A stretch of 16,975 bases of DNA from an uncultured Dorea sp. (GTDB taxonomy: Bacteria > Bacillota > Clostridia > Lachnospirales > Lachnospiraceae), in assembly GCA_910579925.1 (NCBI GenBank), contig CAJTVY010000058.1, positions 1 through 16,975 on the forward strand, written 5' to 3'. Under the pieces are notes generated by a model. The model was not told where the DNA came from and did not search any database. It saw only the letters and a list, made by a program, of their open reading frames with translations. A program made the position numbers and the translations under genes. Positions 1 to 6,386 of this stretch are shown here, in pieces; position 1 is the first letter of the stretch, and the number at the start of each line of letters is the position of its first letter.

Positions 1-81
1 GTTTTTCCCTGTAGCAGAATCAATATTTAATTCTAATTACATTATAGACTTTACATAGAACAGCTTTTATTGAAGAAAGAC

Positions 82-110
82 TTTACACTTTTTACATAAT
101 CCTCTATACT
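82..110 (+). promoter_or_regulatory. Sigma-A type promoter for the 58-aa gene
   Basis: TTTACA at 82-87 and TATACT at 105-110 are separated by exactly 17 bases, close to the vegetative consensus. The predicted transcript would start near 117 and carry the ribosome binding site before the ATG at 155. The -35 hexamer lies inside a repeated word, AGACTTTACA, found at 46-55 and 78-87. Confidence 0.6.
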
Positions 111-154
111 GATAATTATAAATATTAGCAGTATCTTAAAAAGGCGGTGAAAGG

Positions 155-331
155 ATGGTAAACGAAATGACATTGGATGAGTTGAAGCAAGTTACGATTG
201 ATTTTTATGTAAATTTACAGCGTATTAAAAAAGCTGACACAGGCAATAATCCAGAATTAGAGTACCAACTAAAGATATACAAAAATAAGCTTGCAGCTTT
301 AGGCATACCATCTGAAGAATATGAAATGTAA
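155..331 (+). CDS. Small hypothetical protein, 58 aa
   Basis: The ATG at 155 is preceded by a purine-rich ribosome binding site (AAGGCGGTGAAAGG, 141-154), and the frame runs 58 codons to TAA at 329-331. The product is soluble-looking and charged, starting MVNEMTLDELKQ and ending LGIPSEEYEM, with a likely helical, possibly coiled-coil middle (residues 7-50). I do not recognise a family; the overall look (LDEL start, NPELEYQLKIYKNKL core) is that of a short two-helix protein. It stands alone, with a promoter just upstream (82-110) and a terminator-like hairpin 20 bases after the stop. Together, promoter, ribosome binding site, intact frame and hairpin make a real gene likely despite its size. 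Function unknown. Confidence 0.6.
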   Translation: MVNEMTLDELKQVTIDFYVNLQRIKKADTGNNPELEYQLKIYKNKLAALGIPSEEYEM

Positions 332-351
332 CAATTAAATAGCAGCCGATA

Positions 352-395
352 AAAGGTGTAAAGTCTGTATGAATTGTCAAGGGCTTTACACCTTT
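352..395 (+). terminator. Terminator-like hairpin after the 58-aa gene
   Basis: AAAGGTGTAAAG (352-363) pairs perfectly with CTTTACACCTTT (384-395) around a 20-base loop. The downstream strand is T-rich but has no uninterrupted T run, so termination efficiency is uncertain. One arm also repeats, inverted, the AGACTTTACAC word seen upstream of the gene. Confidence 0.5.
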
Positions 396-445
396 ATTAC
401 CTTTTGCTTTTTATTATAGAATAGTTATGGTAGAATATCATTACG

Positions 446-763
446 GCCAACGCTGTTCTGGATTGGCTGGGTATCGGTATGAATCCAATGATAAAGAATC
501 AGCTTATGAAAATGGAGAATTATATAATGCGTATTTTATTTGAAATGGACAATGCATTGATAAGAGAAGTATTAGAGGAAACGGGGTTATATGTTATAAG
601 AGATTCCATTTAGGAATATGGGCAGGTTCATCGCATTCATTCCTTAAATGCCGGTCTGCAGCCCATATGGTACATAGGGGCGGTTGATCTGCCACACACA
701 GTAGATAAAAATATTCTGACAGTAAAAACCTGGAGTGAAATAGAGCGGTATGTGGAGGGATAG
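446..763 (+). pseudogene. Decayed coding stretch with in-frame stop
   Basis: One frame stays open from 446 to 763 except for a TAG at 611-613. The first part contains an ATG at 479 that would give a 44-aa peptide; the second part (from 614) continues in the same frame with protein-like composition (for example LQPIWYIGAVDLPHTVDK) until TAG at 761-763. There is no good ribosome binding site at its 5' end, and an in-frame stop lies just before 446. The best reading is the 3' portion of a dead gene with one nonsense mutation; the family is not recognised. It could instead be two unrelated chance frames. Confidence 0.3.
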
Positions 764-782
764 CGTCTGCAGAGAACGGAAC

Positions 783-1130
783 ATGAAACAGAACATTATC
801 TTCTGGTCAGTTTCTTCGGTGGCGGTGATGCTGGCGCTTCCGTGGCTTGCGGTTACTTTTGTAAAAGGCGATGCAGGAATGGCGGCATGCTTTCTGCTGT
901 TTTTTGCAGTCAATCCAGTATATTCCGTGATAATCGGAGCATATGCGGGAAAAGACATCCGGCATTTATGGAGCCTCCCGGTTATTTCGGCTGCGCTGTT
1001 CCTCACAGGTACATGGATATTTTTTGACATGGGGGAAACGGCATTTATCCTGTATGCGGCAGTTTATCTTGCCTTGGGGATAGCGGCTATGTTGATTTCC
1101 ATGTTTATCAGAAAGAAAACTAAGAAGTAA
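783..1130 (+). CDS. Small four-helix membrane protein (hypothetical)
   Basis: An intact 115-aa frame starting at ATG 783 (MKQNIIFW). A longer frame exists from 750, but those 11 residues overlap the preceding remnant and lack a ribosome binding site. The start shown has only a weak purine stretch (GAGAACGGA) before it. The product is almost entirely hydrophobic, with about four membrane segments near residues 7-27, 33-55, 64-84 and 88-110, and ends in a positively charged tail (RKKTKK), predicting a cytoplasmic C-terminus. It sits 67 bases before a response regulator gene on the same strand, so it may be part of that operon as an accessory to the two-component system or exporter. No family is recognised with certainty. 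Confidence 0.6.
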   Translation: MKQNIIFWSVSSVAVMLALPWLAVTFVKGDAGMAACFLLFFAVNPVYSVIIGAYAGKDIRHLWSLPVISAALFLTGTWIFFDMGETAFILYAAVYLALGIAAMLISMFIRKKTKK

Positions 1131-1146
1131 CCTGACGAGGCAGGGC

Positions 1147-1164
1147 TGGTATGATATGATACCA
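1147..1164. promoter_or_regulatory. Short inverted repeat before the response regulator
   Basis: TGGTAT (1147-1152) and ATACCA (1159-1164) form a perfect 6-bp inverted repeat with a 6-bp centre, in the gap between the membrane protein and the regulator gene. It could be a dimer-binding site, but it is short enough to arise by chance and no clear promoter adjoins it. Confidence 0.2.
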
Positions 1165-1197
1165 AAAGGCGCAGGCATAGTTGAAAGGAATGGTTTC

Positions 1198-1866
1198 ATG
1201 GCAAATATTTTAATTGTAGAAGATGAAAAGAACATGCAGGATATTATTGCCGAATATATGAAAAAGGGCGGACATACCTGCTTTACAGCAGACGACGGTA
1301 TAGATGCCTTAATGCTATTGAAAAGCAATCCTATGGACTTAATGATATTGGATATTAGGATGCCGCATCTTGACGGCTTTTCCGTATGTAAAACGGCAAG
1401 GGAAATGAGCAGTCTGCCAATTATCATGCTGACCGCTAAAAGTGATGAGGAAGATAAACTGAAAGGCTATGAATATGGCGCTGATGATTATATGACAAAA
1501 CCATTTAGCCCGAAAATACTGCTCGCAAAGGCAAACGCCTTGCTGCGCCGTACGTCTGTAGCGCCTGCGGTTACAATCAGTGCAGGAAAAATAGCAATAA
1601 ACCCTGCCGCACATAAAGTATTCTTGGACGGAACAGAGCTTACGCTGACGCACAAAGAATATGAACTGCTGTATTTTTTTATGTCAAATCCCAGACAGGT
1701 ATTTTCACGGGAACAACTGTTAAACCGTATCTGGGGGTATGATTTTGAGGGGAATACACGGACGATAGACACACATATCAAAACATTGCGGCAAAAATTA
1801 GGCGGCGAGGGAAAATCCATTGTAACGCTTATCCGTTCCGGATATAAATTTGAGGTGGCAAAATGA
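1198..1866 (+). CDS. OmpR/PhoB-family response regulator
   Basis: A 222-aa two-component response regulator. The N-terminal receiver domain (about 1-118) has the acidic pair E8/D9, the phosphoacceptor D52 in LMILDIRMP, the conserved T79 and K101 (TKPFSP). The C-terminal winged-helix DNA-binding domain (about 127-222) has the usual LTHKEYELL start and ends with RSGYKF. I chose ATG 1198 because it gives the canonical ILIVEDE start and is preceded by GAAAGGA; the frame opens 42 bases earlier without support. It overlaps the downstream kinase gene by four bases, so the two are translationally coupled. The arrangement (regulator, kinase, then ABC exporter) is that of systems sensing peptide antibiotics or other toxic compounds. 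A likely target is the 11-bp repeat array at 2989-3027. Confidence 0.93.
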   Translation: MANILIVEDEKNMQDIIAEYMKKGGHTCFTADDGIDALMLLKSNPMDLMILDIRMPHLDGFSVCKTAREMSSLPIIMLTAKSDEEDKLKGYEYGADDYMTKPFSPKILLAKANALLRRTSVAPAVTISAGKIAINPAAHKVFLDGTELTLTHKEYELLYFFMSNPRQVFSREQLLNRIWGYDFEGNTRTIDTHIKTLRQKLGGEGKSIVTLIRSGYKFEVAK

Positions 1867-2933
1867 AAGAACAATTTTCACTGCGCACGGTACGGAAAAA
1901 AATAATCATGAGTTCAAAGATTGCAGGTATGGCGTTAATGGTTTCATACTTGATTTCAACACGGTTACCTTTAGAAGAGAATGTTTCTTTTTTGCTATGG
2001 GTAACCTTTGTTATTTTGTTGATTGTAATCATAGATTATTTATTAGGACGATTTATTTCAGATCCAATCTTTAAAATAGGAGAAATGGCGCACAGGGCGG
2101 CCAGATTAGACTTTTCTGTGCCCTGCACAATAACATCAAAGGATGAATTTGGAGAACTTGCAGACAATCTTAATAAAATGTCCGAAAATCTGCAGGAAAC
2201 GCTTGAAAAACTGGAAAAAGCAAATATCCGGCTTGAAAGAGATGTGCGGCAGGAAAGAAAACTGTTGGGGGAAAGGAAGGAATTAACAGACCGGCTTTCC
2301 CATGAAATGAAAACGCCTATAGGAGTGATACGTGCCTATGCGGAAGGAATACAGGATGAAACAGACGAAGAAAAGCGGCAGAAATATTCCGAAATCATTA
2401 TTTCTGAGACAGAAAGAATGAGTAAGCTGATTGAGACCTTGCTGGATTTGTCAGCATTGGAAAACGGGGCGGCATCATTGACACCGGAACGCTTTGATTT
2501 TGTAGAATTTGTCGAAACGATAGCAGGTCGGTTATTGATCGATATGCCGGATACCGATTTTGAACTACAGTACGAACTTCCGGAAGACAAAGTTTTTGTT
2601 TATACGGACCAACAGCGAATGGAGCAGGTCATAGGTAATTTGATTATGAATGCGAAAAAGAATGTATCTCCAAAGGGAATTTTACGATTATCATTAGTCG
2701 GACAGGACAATACGCTTCACTTCTCCGTTTATAATCAAGGCGCTTCCATACCGGCAGAAAAGCTGTCTAAAATCTGGGACAAGTTTTATCGTGATAAGAA
2801 TGCAAAGTACAGCGGTTCGGGATTAGGTCTTGCTATTGTCGCACAAATTTTATCCATGCAAAATTTAGAATATGGGGCGGAAAATTTATCAGATGGCGTC
2901 CGTTTTTTCTTCTCTATTCCGATCATCAAATAA
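1863..2933 (+). CDS. Sensor histidine kinase with minimal sensor loop
   Basis: A 356-aa membrane histidine kinase, partner of the preceding regulator. Visible parts: a weakly hydrophobic segment near residues 14-33, a strong membrane helix near 43-62, a HAMP-like linker and coiled coil (about 62-140), the H box with phosphoacceptor H147 (LSHEMKTP), an N box with N259 and N263, a G1 box NQG at 291-293 where the usual Asp is Asn, an F box (WDKFYR) and a G2 box GSGLGL at 318-323. Only about nine residues lie outside the membrane, so it either senses within the membrane or through a partner protein, or has lost a larger sensor domain. It starts on the ATGA overlap with the regulator and is followed by a terminator. 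Confidence 0.9.
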   Translation: MKEQFSLRTVRKKIIMSSKIAGMALMVSYLISTRLPLEENVSFLLWVTFVILLIVIIDYLLGRFISDPIFKIGEMAHRAARLDFSVPCTITSKDEFGELADNLNKMSENLQETLEKLEKANIRLERDVRQERKLLGERKELTDRLSHEMKTPIGVIRAYAEGIQDETDEEKRQKYSEIIISETERMSKLIETLLDLSALENGAASLTPERFDFVEFVETIAGRLLIDMPDTDFELQYELPEDKVFVYTDQQRMEQVIGNLIMNAKKNVSPKGILRLSLVGQDNTLHFSVYNQGASIPAEKLSKIWDKFYRDKNAKYSGSGLGLAIVAQILSMQNLEYGAENLSDGVRFFFSIPIIK

Positions 2934-2943
2934 GTTCTTTTAT

Positions 2944-2983
2944 AAACGGCTGTTCCTTTAGATGTAAAAGGAAAGCCGTTTTT
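2944..2983 (+). terminator. Rho-independent terminator after the kinase gene
   Basis: AAACGGCTgTTCCTTT (2944-2959) pairs with AAAGGAAAGCCGTTT (2967-2981) with one bulge and a short loop, and the 3' arm ends in a run of five T (2979-2983). It lies 11 bases after the kinase stop codon and separates the two-component operon from the exporter operon. Confidence 0.75.
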
Positions 2984-2988
2984 CATAG

Positions 2989-3027
2989 TTCACACCAATT
3001 TCACAGAGACCACACTTCGATTTCACC
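2989..3027. promoter_or_regulatory. Direct-repeat operator for an OmpR-family regulator
   Basis: TTCAC occurs at 2989, 3000 and 3022, and CACAC at 3011, giving four units at exact 11-base steps that all share CAC at the third to fifth position. OmpR/PhoB-family regulators bind tandem heptamers spaced 11 bp apart. The array lies between the two-component operon and the exporter operon. The adjoining promoter is not clear (T-rich TTATAT near 3041-3046 is one -10 candidate), as is common for activator-dependent promoters. Confidence 0.5.
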
Positions 3028-3133
3028 TCCGTTTTTTATTTTATATGCACACAACCCCATAAGGAATTTGGCTGCGTTGGGATATGCGGTCGGCGCAAGT
3101 AAAGCTTTCACAACTGAAAAGGAGGAATGGTAT

Positions 3134-3286
3134 ATGTTTTTAGGAGTCCAGTGGTACTGGTGGGTGACAATGGTAGCAGCGTTGGTAATTTCTATCCCTT
3201 TTAAGATAAAATTTATGAATTGGTGGAATAAACGCCGGCAGGAGCAGAAAGACAGCAGGCGGGGAAAGTGGGGCGATGACGAATGA
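3134..3286 (+). CDS. 50-aa single-helix membrane protein of exporter operon
   Basis: The ATG at 3134 has an excellent ribosome binding site (AAAAGGAGG, 3117-3125) eight bases away; a TTG 66 bases upstream in the same frame has no properly spaced site. The 50-aa product begins MFLGVQWYWW, has one membrane helix (about residues 4-24, rich in Trp), and then a strongly basic then acidic tail (NKRRQEQKDSRRGKWGDDE), predicting the tail to be cytoplasmic. Its stop overlaps the start of the ABC ATPase (ATGA at 3283-3286), so the two are translationally coupled. It resembles small accessory subunits that stabilise or regulate transporters, but no family is recognised and the role is inferred from position only. 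Confidence 0.7.
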   Translation: MFLGVQWYWWVTMVAALVISIPFKIKFMNWWNKRRQEQKDSRRGKWGDDE

Positions 3287-4131
3287 TTGAAGTTAAAAAC
3301 CTGACTTTTTCATACGGAAAGGATAAGCAGGCGTTACATGGCTTAAATTTTACGGTAGGTGATGGAGAAATTTTTGGTTTTTTGGGGCCTAATGGTTCTG
3401 GAAAATCAACAACACAAAAAATTCTCACTGGAATTTTGAAAGGTTACGGCGGTTATGCGTCATTGTTCGGACAGGATATTTCTACAGCACATACACAGGA
3501 TTTTTTTAGGAAGATAGGCGTTTTGTTTGAATTTCCTTATCTGTATACAAATTTAAGCGCAGTTGACAATCTTAGATACTTTTCTTCTTTTTATCCTGCA
3601 AAGCAGCTCAGGGATATTGGGGAGATTTTAGAAAAGTTGGAGTTTAAGGCTGATTTTATGAAAAAGCCTGTTTCCTCATACTCAAAAGGTATGCGGCAGC
3701 GTGTAAGTATGGCAAGGGCGCTGATCAGCAGCCCTGAACTATTATTTCTGGACGAGCCAACCAGCGGGCTTGACCCTTCTGGAGCTGTTCTATTCCGCAA
3801 GATTATAGAAGAAGAACGAAAGAAGGGGACAACAGTATTTTTAACCACACATAATATGCTGGATGCAGATTTATTATGCGACAGGGTAGCTTTTATTACA
3901 AATGGAAATATAGCTGCATTGGACACGCCGAAAAGATTAAAAGAACAAAACAGTAACAACCGTGTACGGATAGAATACCTGTATAAGGGAAGGCGTGAGG
4001 AAAAAACAATAGAAATCCCGGAATTAGAAAGAGGCATTCCTTTCTGGCATGATGAAATTATCAGTATCCATTCAGAAGAACCAACTTTAGAAGATATGTT
4101 TATCCAATATACAGGAAGGAGGCTGTCTTGA
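3283..4131 (+). CDS. ABC transporter ATP-binding protein (drug/peptide export type)
   Basis: A 282-aa cytoplasmic ATPase of the NatA/BcrA-like export class. Walker A is GPNGSGKS at 35-42; the ABC signature is YSKGMRQR at 133-140; Walker B is LLFLDEP at 153-159 with catalytic E158; the D-loop SGLDP follows at 161-165, and the switch histidine is H190. The usual Q-loop Gln appears replaced around LFEFPYLY (81-88), as in many members of this subgroup. The last ~80 residues form the short C-terminal extension typical of the class. It is coupled to the 50-aa gene by an ATGA overlap and is followed after one base by the first permease, so it should power the two-permease complex. Substrate is unknown; antimicrobial peptides or drugs are the usual cargo with this gene order. 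Confidence 0.92.
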   Translation: MIEVKNLTFSYGKDKQALHGLNFTVGDGEIFGFLGPNGSGKSTTQKILTGILKGYGGYASLFGQDISTAHTQDFFRKIGVLFEFPYLYTNLSAVDNLRYFSSFYPAKQLRDIGEILEKLEFKADFMKKPVSSYSKGMRQRVSMARALISSPELLFLDEPTSGLDPSGAVLFRKIIEEERKKGTTVFLTTHNMLDADLLCDRVAFITNGNIAALDTPKRLKEQNSNNRVRIEYLYKGRREEKTIEIPELERGIPFWHDEIISIHSEEPTLEDMFIQYTGRRLS

Positions 4132-4132
4132 T

Positions 4133-5125
4133 GTGAAAAATTTCTGTTCTCTCTTCAAAAAAGACTGTCAGATGATGTTAGCCGGAAAATTTTTCTTTGT
4201 TGCTTTTGGTTCACTGATTATTTATACGTTGTTTATTAACTTTGGATATGTCAATTTTATGAATGCCAGACTCTACAATGTATATCTGTTTGATCCGCAG
4301 GGGACACAGCAGGGGAGATCCGAACTGATTCATCCGGTAACATCCTTAGAAGAATTAAATAGGGCTCTTTCTACAGATACGAATGGTATCGGAATAGATG
4401 CCAGTTCTGGTACGCCGGATATTGTTTTTTATTTTGGAAGTGAAAAGGCTGATCATCACAGGGCCGACTATGCATTGTCGCTTCTTCGCCAGGACAAGCA
4501 GTACAATGCCAGGACAGTAGGCACAAATACGCCGGAACTAAAACAACGAAAAGAAATGTCTTGTGAATTACTGTTTATAGAGATCATTGCCGTTGGATTT
4601 TTGGGGATTGCCTCAGTGTTATTCAAAGAAAAACAAATGGGGGTTATCCGTGTCCATGCAGTCCTGCCATTCAGTAAGAGCCTGTTTATCGTATCAAAAA
4701 TAATGGTTTTCCTGTTATCTGATTTGATTTTTGCGGCATTGATGACTGTATTCAATATAGGATTTCATGATGCCGTCGGCATTTTACCTGACGTATTGGT
4801 ACAGATCACAATTTTGTCGCTGATTATGACACTGACGGGATTTGGATGTACGATGCTGCTAAAGGATTTCAGACAGTTTAGCCTTACCTATCTGGTAATT
4901 GCCATCTTTGCGGCAGCGCCTGTATTTTTGTCGGCAAATACTTCTGTGAAAATGGCATGGATCGACTGGCACCCTTTCTATCATGTTTATATCGGACTTA
5001 AAAAGGCTTACTTTGGTATGCCTGTGAAAAATCCTGTTTACTATCTGTCTTCCGCTTGTGAAATTGTCATTCTGTTTCTGATCGTCCAAACCGCATTTCA
5101 TAAAGAAATGGGAAAGGAGGGGTGA
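4133..5125 (+). CDS. ABC-2 type transporter permease, first subunit
   Basis: A 330-aa integral membrane protein that starts with GTG at 4133, one base after the ATPase stop; GGAAGGAGG just upstream supports it, and the overlapping ATG at 4131 is followed at once by a stop. One membrane helix lies near residues 18-40, then an outside loop of about 100 residues (41-140), then about five more helices (near 145-162, 182-205, 217-240, 248-266, 308-325). This helix, large loop, five-helix pattern is typical of ABC-2 exporters of drugs or peptides. The gene ends 2 bases into the start region of the second permease, so both would be made together as a heterodimer. The gene content (one ATPase, two dissimilar permeases) recalls drug-export systems annotated as fluoroquinolone transporters, but I cannot assign the substrate. 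Confidence 0.85.
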   Translation: MKNFCSLFKKDCQMMLAGKFFFVAFGSLIIYTLFINFGYVNFMNARLYNVYLFDPQGTQQGRSELIHPVTSLEELNRALSTDTNGIGIDASSGTPDIVFYFGSEKADHHRADYALSLLRQDKQYNARTVGTNTPELKQRKEMSCELLFIEIIAVGFLGIASVLFKEKQMGVIRVHAVLPFSKSLFIVSKIMVFLLSDLIFAALMTVFNIGFHDAVGILPDVLVQITILSLIMTLTGFGCTMLLKDFRQFSLTYLVIAIFAAAPVFLSANTSVKMAWIDWHPFYHVYIGLKKAYFGMPVKNPVYYLSSACEIVILFLIVQTAFHKEMGKEG

Positions 5126-5127
5126 TT

Positions 5128-6141
5128 ATGAGAGGTCTTATTTATCAGCTTAAAAGTATATGGAAAGACAAATTTTGTATGACGTCTTTTCTTCTGCCAA
5201 TCATCGTTGCGTTAGCGTTAAATTTTATCGGTGGGATTGACCTTTCTCCGGTGTCGGAATTCCAGTTTGGCGTATTAGAGAATGATCTGTCCGCCCAGAC
5301 GATTTCATGGTTAGAAAGATATGGTTCTGTAGCCATGTACGAATCGCAGGAGGAATTAATCACTGCGATTAATGAACCTTCTACATACATGATTGGTGTA
5401 AAAGCTGACGGCAGCAGCATTCAGACAATGGTATCCGGCGACGAGCTTGATTTATTCCGCCAAACGGCCGATACGCTTCCGGCATTATATAGGGGGAGAG
5501 AAAGCACAGGGCAGATAACCGTTACTGTTTTAGAGCGTCCTGATCTGATGGCAGGACTTCAGAATATATTTATTGCCATGACATTAATGGTTGCTATGTT
5601 TATGGGATGTACTTTTAACGCCGTGAATATGATATCTGAGAAAGAAAATGGTGTTGATCTGGTCAATCAGATCTTACCAATGACACAGAGCGGATATGTG
5701 ATGCAAAAAATTTTTGTGGGCTTTATAGGAGGATGTCTGTCTGCCGTTCTGACCGCCTGTTGCTATTTCCGTCTGTCGGTTTGGAATGCGCTTCTTATGC
5801 TGGCGCTGATGATTCTCTCTGCATTTACGGCTGCGCTGACTGGGCTGTTTATCGGCAAATTTTCTGAAAGTCTTATGATAGGCGTTGTTTATATTAAGAT
5901 TATTATGATTATATTTATGGCAGTGCCATTAGTATCCTATCTGCTTGGGGCAGACGGTCTGATTTCGGTATTTTGCTATTTTGTACCGTCCAGCGCATCC
6001 TTTGAAGGGATTATGAATTTGGCTGGCAGCGACAGGCCAATGATTGCAAAAGACATGTTTATTCTTATGGCACATTGTATCATTTGGTTTCTGCTTTATC
6101 TGTCAGTTTCTAAATGGCAGAAAAAACATACCCCATGCTAG
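5128..6141 (+). CDS. ABC-2 type transporter permease, second subunit
   Basis: A 337-aa membrane protein from ATG 5128, preceded by AAAGGAGG (5113-5120) at the right spacing; a GTG at 5122 in frame is too close to that site. Topology matches its neighbour: a first helix near residues 19-37, an outside domain of about 130 residues, and then about six helices through the C-terminus. It should pair with the first permease and the ATPase as an exporter. The stop codon TAG (6139-6141) is the last three bases of the CTAG that begins the MITE-like element, so the element inserted exactly at or made the end of this gene. The last residues (KWQKKHTPC) look like a normal short cytoplasmic tail, so the protein is probably complete or nearly so. 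Confidence 0.85.
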   Translation: MRGLIYQLKSIWKDKFCMTSFLLPIIVALALNFIGGIDLSPVSEFQFGVLENDLSAQTISWLERYGSVAMYESQEELITAINEPSTYMIGVKADGSSIQTMVSGDELDLFRQTADTLPALYRGRESTGQITVTVLERPDLMAGLQNIFIAMTLMVAMFMGCTFNAVNMISEKENGVDLVNQILPMTQSGYVMQKIFVGFIGGCLSAVLTACCYFRLSVWNALLMLALMILSAFTAALTGLFIGKFSESLMIGVVYIKIIMIIFMAVPLVSYLLGADGLISVFCYFVPSSASFEGIMNLAGSDRPMIAKDMFILMAHCIIWFLLYLSVSKWQKKHTPC

Positions 6142-6303
6142 TGTATTGACCGCATTATATTCCAATAAACCTCCTTGTCTAATTTCCCATCGGACTGCGT
6201 TGACTTCAATCGACGATGTAACCACATCGCCTCATTCAGTCGCCTTGCCGATGAAAAATTATCCTACGGAGTTTTACCGGATATAATGCGGTCACTATAC
6301 TAG
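6138..6303. mobile_element. MITE-like hairpin element, copy 1 (166 bp)
   Basis: The segment begins CTAGTGTATTGACCGC and ends with the near-exact reverse complement of that sequence (terminal inverted repeats of about 23 bp with three differences), with CTAG at both ends. It is an imperfect palindrome along its length: the centre is CGATGT (6214-6219), loop AACC, ACATCG (6224-6229). No coding capacity. A second 166-bp copy, in the opposite orientation, is at 14297-14462. Size, terminal repeats, lack of genes and multiple copies fit a miniature inverted-repeat transposable element moved by a transposase elsewhere in the genome. CTAG could be the target duplication or part of the repeat. Family not identified. 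Confidence 0.75.
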
Positions 6304-6308
6304 AATCG

Positions 6309-6337
6309 TTGTAACAGTATGCGGATTATGATAAAAT
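6309..6337 (+). promoter_or_regulatory. Promoter for the AAA-ATPase/nuclease gene
   Basis: TTGTAA (6309-6314) and TAAAAT (6332-6337) are 17 bases apart, and TG at 6329-6330 makes an extended -10. It begins six bases after the MITE-like element and would give a leader of about 40 bases before the GTG start. Confidence 0.6.
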
Positions 6338-6386
6338 AAACAAAAGTAAGTTGTAAAGCCACCTAGAAACGGAGAGGAGTGGTACA

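Noticed and set aside
1147..1164. Considered as a terminator
   Set aside because: The stem is only six base pairs and has no T run after it, so I kept it only as a weak possible operator.
966..1427. Minus-strand frame of 153 codons
   Set aside because: It overlaps the membrane protein and response regulator genes, whose plus-strand products carry clear family features.
3068..3133. Longer TTG-started version of the 50-aa protein
   Set aside because: The AAGGA stretch is only two bases from the TTG, while the internal ATG has an ideal site; the extra residues are not membrane-like.
5122..5127. GTG start two codons upstream for the second permease
   Set aside because: It is one base after the AAAGGAGG site, too close; the ATG at 5128 has proper spacing.
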